Origin: Pseudomonas segetis
Lineage (GTDB): Bacteria > Pseudomonadota > Gammaproteobacteria > Pseudomonadales > Pseudomonadaceae
Assembly (NCBI RefSeq): GCF_900188155.1
Contig: NZ_FZOG01000002.1
Location: 201,845 to 265,844 of the forward strand
Direction: 5' to 3'
Length of the DNA stretch: 64,000 bases
The notes beneath the pieces are model-generated. The model ran no database searches and was not told the DNA's origin. It saw only the letters and a list, made by a program, of their open reading frames with translations. Both the position numbers and the translations under genes were made by a program. Positions 57,356 to 64,000 of this stretch are shown here, piece by piece. The stretch's first letter is position 1, and each line of letters opens with the position of its first letter.

Positions 57356-58972
57356 ATGTTACGAATCACTGAACTTAAACTCGCGCTTGATCACCCTGAT
57401 GAAGCGTTGCGCCCCGCCATTGTCGAGCGTCTGCAGATTGCTGATGACGAGCTGCTGGATTTCACCCTGTTCAAGCGCAGCTACGATGCGCGCAAGAAAT
57501 CCAGCGAGATCCACTTCATCTACAGCATTGACTGCAGCCTGCGCGATGAAGCGGCTGTGCTGGCCAAGTTCAGTGATGACCGCCACATCGACGTCGCACC
57601 CGATACCCGATACAAGCCCGTTGGCCGCACTGAGCAACCGCTGGAGCAGCGCCCGATAGTCGTCGGCTTTGGCCCCTGCGGGATCTTTGCCGCGCTGATC
57701 CTGGCCCAGGCAGGTCTGCGCCCGATCGTGCTCGAACGTGGCAAGGAAGTACGCCAGCGCACCAAGGACACCTGGGGGCTATGGCGCAAAAATGTGCTCA
57801 ATCCCGAGTCCAATGTACAGTTTGGCGAGGGCGGCGCCGGTACCTTTTCCGACGGCAAGCTCTACAGCCAGATCAAGGACCCAAAGTTTATCGGCCGCAA
57901 GGTACTTGAAGAGTTTGTCAAAGCCGGCGCCCCCGAGGAGATCATGTATGTCAGCAAGCCGCATATCGGTACTTTCCGCCTGACTGGCGTGGTGGCCACC
58001 ATGCGCGAGGAGATCAAGGCGCTGGGTGGCGAAGTACGCTTTGAACAACGCGTGAGCGATGTGCTGATTGAAGACGGCCAGATGCAAGGCGTTGTGCTCG
58101 AAAGCGGTGAACAGTTGCTCAGCCAGCATGTCATCCTGGCCCTTGGCCACAGCTCGCGCGATACCTTTCGCATGCTGCACAGCCGTGATGTATTCATGGA
58201 GGCCAAGCCATTCTCCATTGGTTTTCGCATCGAGCATCCGCAATCCTTGATTGACCGCTCGCGGCTGGGCAAATACGCAGGCCATGAAAAACTCGGCGCG
58301 GCCGACTACAAGCTGGTGCATCACGCCAGCAATGGTCGTTCGGTGTACAGCTTCTGCATGTGCCCCGGCGGCACCGTTGTCGCGGCTACATCCGAGCCAA
58401 ATCGGGTCGTCACCAATGGCATGAGCCAATACTCGCGCAACGAGCGCAATGCCAATGCAGGCATTGTCGTGGGTATTACCCCCGAGCAAGATTATCCGGG
58501 CGGCCCGCTGGCGGGCATTGAGCTGCAGGAGCGCCTGGAGTCGCACGCCTATGTCCTCGGCGGCAGCACCTACGAAGCACCAGGCCAACTGGTTGGCGAC
58601 TTCATTGCCGGTAAAGCCTCCACCGCCCTGGGCACCGTCGAGCCCTCGTACAAACCGGGCGTCAAGCTGGGTGACTTGGCGCCATCACTGCCTGACTTTG
58701 CGATTGAGGCGATTCGCGAGGCCTTGCCAGCATTCGAGAAGCAGATTCGCGGCTTCTCCATGCACGACGCCGTACTGACCGGAATTGAAACCCGCACCTC
58801 ATCGCCACTGCGCATTACCCGTAACGCCCAGCTGCAGAGCCTTAATGTCAAAGGACTGTTTCCAGCGGGAGAAGGTGCAGGCTATGCGGGCGGGATTCTC
58901 TCTGCAGGTGTGGATGGCGTGCGTGTTGGCGAGGCCGTTGCCCGCGACCTGCTTGGCTTACCGGCCGAATAA
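57356..58972 (+). CDS. FAD-dependent oxidoreductase (COG2509 type)
   Basis: The 538-residue flavoprotein has an unusual N-terminal domain of about 95 residues, then the FAD-binding IVVGFGPCGIFAALILAQAG (101-120) and LERGKEVRQRTKDTW. FGEGGAGTFSDGKLYSQIKD and a C-terminal LFPAGEGAGYAGGILSAGVD complete the family pattern. The substrate is unknown; the family is annotated as dehydrogenase without proof. Confidence 0.88.
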   Translation: MLRITELKLALDHPDEALRPAIVERLQIADDELLDFTLFKRSYDARKKSSEIHFIYSIDCSLRDEAAVLAKFSDDRHIDVAPDTRYKPVGRTEQPLEQRPIVVGFGPCGIFAALILAQAGLRPIVLERGKEVRQRTKDTWGLWRKNVLNPESNVQFGEGGAGTFSDGKLYSQIKDPKFIGRKVLEEFVKAGAPEEIMYVSKPHIGTFRLTGVVATMREEIKALGGEVRFEQRVSDVLIEDGQMQGVVLESGEQLLSQHVILALGHSSRDTFRMLHSRDVFMEAKPFSIGFRIEHPQSLIDRSRLGKYAGHEKLGAADYKLVHHASNGRSVYSFCMCPGGTVVAATSEPNRVVTNGMSQYSRNERNANAGIVVGITPEQDYPGGPLAGIELQERLESHAYVLGGSTYEAPGQLVGDFIAGKASTALGTVEPSYKPGVKLGDLAPSLPDFAIEAIREALPAFEKQIRGFSMHDAVLTGIETRTSSPLRITRNAQLQSLNVKGLFPAGEGAGYAGGILSAGVDGVRVGEAVARDLLGLPAE

Positions 58973-58982
58973 AACCGCCACT

Positions 58983-59492
58983 TCACAAGCGCAGGCAGCA
59001 GACAGTGGTGCGCCCGGAACCCTCCGGGCGCCTGCTGTGATCGGCAAAACAATCGACCTCGACAAACCCGGCCTTGCGCATCATTCCCGCGCTGGCGGCA
59101 TTCTCTTCGTGCCGCTCGATATAGATATCTTTGACTCCGTGCTCTGCAAGCGCTTGGACTGCCGCCAGCAATAACCGCGACCCCAGGCCCTGCCCCGCAG
59201 CATGACGGGCTGTGACGGCCTCGCAGATATAGGCCTGCTGATTACTGCGCCGCCCGGATGGCTGGTAGTGGGCAAAATCACTCGCCAGGCGATAGCTGAC
59301 AAACCCCAGCAACTCGTTGTCAGCCTTGGCCAACACCGCATGCACCTCGCCACTGGCGATGGCTTGCAAGTGTGCTGTTACCTCATCGGTCGGCAAGTGA
59401 TTCCAAGGGTTGGGCCCATGCTCGAAAATCAATGCGCAAAGGGCCTCGATATCAGTCGTGGTTGCCTGCCGCAGCCTGATTTGCGGGTTCAT
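58983..59492 (-). CDS. GNAT-family N-acetyltransferase
   Basis: The 169-residue protein has an acetyl-CoA site ([20 protein letters not shown], with the R/Q-x2-G-x-G/A turn) and [18 protein letters not shown] at the start. The C-terminal [20 protein letters not shown] is also typical. It overlaps the PLP-enzyme gene by ATGA, suggesting coupled expression; the substrate could be an amino acid made there, which is speculation. Confidence 0.87.
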   Translation of the reverse strand: MNPQIRLRQATTTDIEALCALIFEHGPNPWNHLPTDEVTAHLQAIASGEVHAVLAKADNELLGFVSYRLASDFAHYQPSGRRSNQQAYICEAVTARHAAGQGLGSRLLLAAVQALAEHGVKDIYIERHEENAASAGMMRKAGFVEVDCFADHSRRPEGSGRTTVCCLRL

Positions 59493-60580
59493 AAGCCGCT
59501 CACGGGCATAGATGGCAGCGCCGCACCCTCTTCGGCGCAGGCGCGAATGATCTCTATCAAAGGTTCAAGCTCGTAACCTTGAGCCTTTAGCCAGGCGTCG
59601 TCGTAATAAGTGGCGCTGTAGCGCTCACCACCATCACATAAAATGGCCACGATAGAACCGCGTTGCTGCTGGGCGAGCATGTCCTGCCCAACCAGCAAGG
59701 CGCCGACCAGATTGGTGCCACTGGAACCGCCCACGCGACGCCCGAGTTTAGCCGCCAGGTAATGCATGGCCGCAAGGGATAGCGCATCCGGCACCTTGGC
59801 CATGGCATCAATCACCGAAGGCAAGAATGAAGGCTCGACCCGTGGCCTGCCAATCCCTTCGATGCGCGAGCCACAATGCCAGGTCTGGCTGGCGTCACCG
59901 TTGCAGTAGTAATCGTAGAATACTGAGCACTCGGTGTCGGCACAGAACACCTTGGTGCAATGCTGGCGATAACGTACATACCGCCCCAGCGTCGCCATAG
60001 TACCGCCGGTACCGGCACTGGAAACCAGCCAGCTCGGCTCCGGGTAATGCTCGAAACGCAATTGCTGGAAAATCGACTCGGCAATATTGTTATTGGCACG
60101 CCAATCCGTTGCGCGCTCGGCATAGGTGAACTGATCCATAAAGTGCCCACCCGTCTCACGCGCCAGCCGTTCGGACTCCGCCGATATTTGCGCGGGATCA
60201 TCCACCAAATGGCTCTGGCCACCGTAGAAGGCAATCTGTGCGATCTTCTCTTTCGAGGTGCTAGCTGGCATGACCGCTATAAACGGAATACCCAGCAATC
60301 GCGCAAAATAGGCCTCGGAAACCGCCGTGGAACCGCTCGACGCCTCGATGACCGGTGCTCCCGGCTTGAGCCAGCCATTACACAGTGCATACAGGAACAG
60401 CGAGCGCGCCAGGCGATGTTTCAGGCTGCCCGTTGGATGACTCGACTCATCCTTGAAATACAGGTCGATTCCCGGCAGGCCAGGCAGATCGAGTGGAATC
60501 AAATGCGTATCGGCGCTGCGCTGGAAGTCAGCTTCGATAATACGGATCGCTTCCCGACTCCAATCTCTGATGTCACTCAC
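59489..60580 (-). CDS. PLP-dependent cysteine synthase-family protein
   Basis: The 363-residue fold-type II PLP enzyme has the PLP lysine in [15 protein letters not shown] (K54), [20 protein letters not shown] for substrate, and the phosphate-binding GTGGT near residue 190. Pseudomonas enzymes of this group resemble cysteine synthase/cystathionine synthase but sit outside the cysK and cysM lines; exact activity unknown. Confidence 0.85.
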   Translation of the reverse strand: MSDIRDWSREAIRIIEADFQRSADTHLIPLDLPGLPGIDLYFKDESSHPTGSLKHRLARSLFLYALCNGWLKPGAPVIEASSGSTAVSEAYFARLLGIPFIAVMPASTSKEKIAQIAFYGGQSHLVDDPAQISAESERLARETGGHFMDQFTYAERATDWRANNNIAESIFQQLRFEHYPEPSWLVSSAGTGGTMATLGRYVRYRQHCTKVFCADTECSVFYDYYCNGDASQTWHCGSRIEGIGRPRVEPSFLPSVIDAMAKVPDALSLAAMHYLAAKLGRRVGGSSGTNLVGALLVGQDMLAQQQRGSIVAILCDGGERYSATYYDDAWLKAQGYELEPLIEIIRACAEEGAALPSMPVSGL

Positions 60581-60614
60581 ATTGGCCTCCCAGGTTGTTT
60601 TTTATGTTGTTATC

Positions 60615-61523
60615 TTAGTCGAGCACCCCGGCAGGAAGTGCCGGGGTATTGCGGTACTGGCTCAAGCCCACGCCGACGAACACCAACCCGGCTGCGCAGG
60701 CTTGCATCAGGTTGAGGCTTTCACCCAAGACGATGATGGCCATGATGAGGGTAAATACCGGGATCAGGTTGATAAACCCGGAGGCCTGGCCAGCCGGCAA
60801 CCGGCTCACACCGAAGTTGTACAGGCCGTAGCCGCCCACCGTCACCACGATGCCCAGATAACACAACACGGCAATGCCTTGCAGGCTGATCGCTTGCGGA
60901 AATGGCGCCTGCGATGCGGCAACTGGCAGGAAGAACAACGCGCCAATAAAGGCCTGCATGGCCGTGAGCATAAATGCCGAATAGCGTGAGGACAGGTGCT
61001 TGAGCAACAAGGTGTAACCTGTGGCGCAGATCATCGCCAGAAATTCGTAGAAGTTGCCCAGTAGTGGATTAATTGCATGCTCGTCGGCACTACCAGCCAG
61101 GCTCAACCAGACCGCACCAACCACCGCAAGGGCAAATCCGGCAAGGGTCGTGCCCGTGGTGCGCTCACGCAGAAATACGAATGCACCAACCGCAACCAAC
61201 AATGGCAACAGGGCCGTAATCATTCCGGCTTGCGAAGCACTGGTATTTTGTAGGGCCAATGCTTCGAAGATGAAGTACAGGCAAGGCTCGCACGCGGCCA
61301 GCCCGACCAGGTATTTCCAATCGCCGCGGCGATAGTCAAACCGACCACGCCAGCGCCAGGCCAATAGGAACACCAGGCTGCCCAGCAGCATGCGACCAAA
61401 GATCACCCACAAGGGTGGCAACTCGGCAAAAGCCAGTTTCAGGGCAATAAATGAACTGCCCCAGATCGCCATTGCACTTATAAGGCAGACGACTGCCAAT
61501 CCTCTGCCCTGCTTAGCACTCAT
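60615..61523 (-). CDS. EamA/DMT-family transporter
   Basis: The 302-residue protein has ten hydrophobic segments and two EamA repeats, each with a helix like AIWGSSFIALKLAFAELPP and ALALQNTSASQAGMITALLP. It likely exports a metabolite. The start MSAKQGRGLAVVCLISAMA at 61523 is preferred to one four codons upstream. Confidence 0.88.
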   Translation of the reverse strand: MSAKQGRGLAVVCLISAMAIWGSSFIALKLAFAELPPLWVIFGRMLLGSLVFLLAWRWRGRFDYRRGDWKYLVGLAACEPCLYFIFEALALQNTSASQAGMITALLPLLVAVGAFVFLRERTTGTTLAGFALAVVGAVWLSLAGSADEHAINPLLGNFYEFLAMICATGYTLLLKHLSSRYSAFMLTAMQAFIGALFFLPVAASQAPFPQAISLQGIAVLCYLGIVVTVGGYGLYNFGVSRLPAGQASGFINLIPVFTLIMAIIVLGESLNLMQACAAGLVFVGVGLSQYRNTPALPAGVLD

Positions 61524-61635
61524 AGATAACCTCATCCGAAGAGTGCCACAGTGTAGAGCCCCCGCGCCTGGGACGACAGGTACAGTCAGCGGCGGAAAGT
61601 GTGCAGGTAGCCTCGCCTAGCTGCTCGGCAAGGGT

Positions 61636-61968
61636 TTACTGATCCCAGGGCTTGCCGCTGGTGTTCTCGTTGATCCGCAGCTTTTGCTGCATGGCCGCCT
61701 TGGCCAGCATGTGCGCGCTGACAGGTGCGGTGATAAACAGGAACAAGGTGATCAACAGCTCGTGAAAGCTGATGCCCTCACCCCGCGCACCAAAGTAAAT
61801 CAACGAGGCGATGACCATGCCACCAACACCCAGGGTGGTGGATTTGGTCGGGCCGTGCAGGCGCATAAAAAAGTCCGGCAAGCGGTATAGGCCCAGCGCC
61901 CCCACAAAGGCGAACAGGCTACCTGCCAGCAAAAAAAACGAAACCAGGCCTTCAATCCAGATGTTCAT
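61636..61968 (-). CDS. mnhG: Mrp/Pha cation antiporter subunit G
   Basis: The 110-residue protein with three membrane helices has LFAFVGALGLYRLPDFFMRL and HGPTKSTTLGVGGMVIASLI, the signature of MrpG/PhaG. It is the last gene of the operon on this strand, eight bases after subunit F. Confidence 0.9.
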   Translation of the reverse strand: MNIWIEGLVSFFLLAGSLFAFVGALGLYRLPDFFMRLHGPTKSTTLGVGGMVIASLIYFGARGEGISFHELLITLFLFITAPVSAHMLAKAAMQQKLRINENTSGKPWDQ

Positions 61969-61976
61969 GGGCTTTC

Positions 61977-62246
61977 CTATTCAATGATATCGCCACGCAG
62001 CAGGTACTTGGTCACCGCCACAGTGCCAATAAAGCCCATTACAGCAATGAGCAACGCCGCCTCGAAATACAGATCCGAACTCAGCCAGATACCAAAGAGC
62101 ACCAGCAAGGCAATCGCATTGATATACAGGGTATCCAGGGCCAGAATCCGGTCGGGCATATCCGGGCCCTTGATCAGCCGGGCAACGGTGAGCGACAGCG
62201 CCATTCCCATAAAGACCAGGCACACCGGAATCACGTAGTCGAGCAT
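61977..62246 (-). CDS. mnhF: Mrp/Pha cation antiporter subunit F
   Basis: The 89-residue three-helix protein has LTVARLIKGPDMPDRILALD and TLYINAIALLVLFGIWLSSD, conserved in MrpF. It overlaps subunit E by 16 bp. Confidence 0.9.
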   Translation of the reverse strand: MLDYVIPVCLVFMGMALSLTVARLIKGPDMPDRILALDTLYINAIALLVLFGIWLSSDLYFEAALLIAVMGFIGTVAVTKYLLRGDIIE

Positions 62247-62734
62247 GTGAATACCTCCAACAGAGGGGCTTCGTAACGGGTTTTGATCTCAGTGATCAAG
62301 TGCGCTTCATCCTTCACATCCAGGGTATGGACCAACAGCATCTTGCGGTCGTCACTGAGGTCGGCGGACACGGTGCCCGGCGTCAGCGAGATGATGCTGG
62401 CGAGCATGGTCAGCGCCAAGTCATCCTCCAGCAGCATCGGGATCTCGACGAATGCCGGGCGCAGCTTGCTTTGCGGCCCGAGAATCAACTTCGCCACCTC
62501 CAGGTTAGCCAGGATGATGTCGCCAATGATGCGCAGAAAAAACCAGCACAGCTTGAAGGGTTTGTAGATACGTGGCGGAGTGATCCAGAACACTTGCGTA
62601 AGCAGCGGGATCAGCCAGCCGAGTATGGCGCCCATTACCCAGTTACCCAGGCTCATGTCATTGGCCAGCAGTACCCAGACCACCATCAGACACAGGCTTA
62701 ACAGTGGATGCGGTAAGAAATGACGGGGCTTCAT
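62231..62734 (-). CDS. mnhE: Mrp/Pha cation antiporter subunit E
   Basis: The 167-residue protein has membrane helices at the N-terminus (PLLSLCLMVVWVLLANDMSL, then WVMGAILGWLIPLLTQVFW) and a cytoplasmic domain with SIISLTPGTVSADLSDDRKM, typical of MrpE. Overlaps subunit D by ATGA and subunit F by 16 bp. Confidence 0.9.
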   Translation of the reverse strand: MKPRHFLPHPLLSLCLMVVWVLLANDMSLGNWVMGAILGWLIPLLTQVFWITPPRIYKPFKLCWFFLRIIGDIILANLEVAKLILGPQSKLRPAFVEIPMLLEDDLALTMLASIISLTPGTVSADLSDDRKMLLVHTLDVKDEAHLITEIKTRYEAPLLEVFTCSTT

Positions 62735-64000
62735 GCACCACCTCCGGCCTGGATGATCTGGTAGTAAAGCGGCAGGTCATGCAACTGACTAACGGTGGCG
62801 TGGACGTATTCGAGCAAAGGCGCAGCCAAGCCAACCAATGCCGGACTCAAGACCAGCAAGCCAACGCAGGCCCATAGCCGCCCATAATCAAGCTCGGCAC
62901 TGTCGAGCTGGCTTAGGCCTACGCGCCAAAACAGCGTGCTGCCTGCACGGCTGAATGCAATAACGGTGATCAAGCCACCAATCAATACCACCGGCCACAT
63001 GAACGCCATCTGCAACCCAGGCTCTACCGAACGCAGCAACAGCAACTTGCCAATAAAGCCTGACAGTGGCGGCAGGCCTGCAATAGAGATTGCGCCGATA
63101 AAAAATAATGAACCGAGTATGTAGGGATTTTGCAGCTCTGGCCCCTGCACCAGCTCGGTAGTCTTGACTCCTCGCTGGCGGGACACCAGGTCCGCCAGGA
63201 GAAACAGGCCACCAGACACCCATGTACTGTGCAGCAGGTAGTAAAGCGCGGCCGACACCGACTCTGGCGTGCCGATCGCCAGGCCGGCGAGCAAGGTACC
63301 GACTGAAACCACGACCAAGTAGGCAATCAATCCGTGCAGGCTTTTTGCAGCCAGCGCGCCTATTGCTCCCAGGCCGATCGTCAGCAGTGCCAGAGGCCAG
63401 AGCCAATCATCGGCCATGTTGGCCAGCGTGCCCGCGTCATCACCAAAGATCAGTGTGAAGACCCGCAGAATCGAATACAGCCCCACCTTGGTCATGATCG
63501 CAAACAAGGCGGCAACTGGCGCAGTGGCCGAGGCATAGGCCCTTGGCAACCAGAAGTACAGCGGCAGGAATGCAGCCTTGAGGCCAAACACCACCAGCAA
63601 CAGAAAGCCGGCAGCGCCAATCAGCGGCGCTTGGTCCGCCGAGGTAGCGGCGATCCTTTGCGCCATGTCGGCCATGTTCAAGGTACCGGTGATGCCATAA
63701 AGCACACCGACGGCTATCAGGAAAAATGCAGAACCCACCAGGTTCATCACCACATAGTGCAAGCCTGCACGAACCCGGTCCGGGCCGCCACCGTGCAGCA
63801 ACAGTGAATAGGATGCGATCAGCAAAATCTCGAAGAAGACAAAGAGGTTGAACAGGTCGGCAGTCAAGAATGCGCCGTAAATGCCCATCAACTGGAACTG
63901 AAACAGCGCGTGGAAGTTGCGCCCCCGCTCGTCGTCGCCCCGGGTTGCGTAGAGCAACGCGAAGAAACTCAAGACAGCGGTCGCAACCAGCATCAGCGCA
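62731..64000 (-). CDS. mnhD: Mrp/Pha cation antiporter subunit D (5' end cut by window)
   Basis: The frame is open to the right edge, so the start lies beyond 64000. The visible 420-plus residues resemble NuoN/MrpD: FQFQLMGIYGAFLTADLFNL, FFEILLIASYSLLLHGGGPD, the proton-channel LLLVVFGLKAAFLPLYFWLP with its lysine, and SGFIGKLLLLRSVEPG. Together with A, B, C, E, F and G it exchanges monovalent cations for protons. The upstream subunits should lie to the right. Confidence 0.92.
   Translation of the reverse strand, partial: ALMLVATAVLSFFALLYATRGDDERGRNFHALFQFQLMGIYGAFLTADLFNLFVFFEILLIASYSLLLHGGGPDRVRAGLHYVVMNLVGSAFFLIAVGVLYGITGTLNMADMAQRIAATSADQAPLIGAAGFLLLVVFGLKAAFLPLYFWLPRAYASATAPVAALFAIMTKVGLYSILRVFTLIFGDDAGTLANMADDWLWPLALLTIGLGAIGALAAKSLHGLIAYLVVVSVGTLLAGLAIGTPESVSAALYYLLHSTWVSGGLFLLADLVSRQRGVKTTELVQGPELQNPYILGSLFFIGAISIAGLPPLSGFIGKLLLLRSVEPGLQMAFMWPVVLIGGLITVIAFSRAGSTLFWRVGLSQLDSAELDYGRLWACVGLLVLSPALVGLAAPLLEYVHATVSQLHDLPLYYQIIQAGGGA

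Noticed and set aside
57779..58588. A 269-codon minus-strand frame opposite the FAD oxidoreductase
   Set aside because: Shadow of a complete flavoprotein gene; no ribosome site.
1..64000. CRISPR arrays or insertion sequences
   Set aside because: No regularly spaced repeats and no transposase gene were found in the window.

Overview
The window is from a Pseudomonas-type gammaproteobacterium. The chromosomal right third (about 40.45-64.0 kb) carries a gene order familiar from Pseudomonas: an ArsC/Spx-family gene, dapD, csdA, csdE, tcdA, an NdvB-like glucan synthase, dapE, rlmA, a cold-shock protein, plsB, eptA and an mrp/pha cation-antiporter operon. The left 40.5 kb is a complete-looking temperate podovirus prophage bounded by a 95-bp direct repeat (1-95 and 40387-40481). 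It sits in the 5' end of the ArsC-family gene, and the phage-borne copy of the repeat rebuilds the start of that gene.

Prophage layout. Left end: attL, a SLOG-family gene (+), an overlapping lysis cassette (endolysin, Rz, nested Rz1; -), an acyltransferase (+) and a tailspike with sialidase-type Asp boxes (-). From 4.9 to 21.8 kb one long minus-strand late operon encodes ejection proteins, tail tubular proteins, cement protein, major capsid protein, scaffold, portal and terminases. Its order and families resemble Bordetella phage BPP-1 and T7-like podoviruses. Upstream of it are two holin-type genes, tandem terminators, a late promoter and a Q-type antiterminator, followed by VRR-NUC, DUF1364, NinB, a P-like and an O-like replication gene (with iterons inside the O-like gene), CII-like and Cro-like genes.

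The control region is a mirror image of lambda: Cro (-), operators, CI repressor (+), a 61-aa membrane protein in the rexAB position, a terminator, then a strong rightward early promoter overlapped by three operators at exact 23-bp spacing. The rightward early operon (28.2-40.4 kb) has no recognisable N gene. It begins with a stretch of five hairpins, carries several intrinsic terminators between genes, and encodes many small proteins, a RecA-like ATPase with an SSB-like partner, a sliding-clamp-like protein, an HNH endonuclease, an RMF-like protein, excisionase and integrase.

The least explained parts are two tRNA-like elements at 29.37-29.52 and 29.81-29.97 kb. Each has a canonical T-arm and an internal arm enclosed by a 19-22 bp helix far longer than a tRNA acceptor stem. 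Next to these come the hairpin-rich leader (possible put-type antitermination RNA) and a degenerate second copy of the att core. The chromosomal part looks ordinary: lysine/DAP synthesis, sulfur transfer, envelope glucan, phospholipid and lipid A genes, small transporters, and the start of an mrp operon that runs off the right edge.
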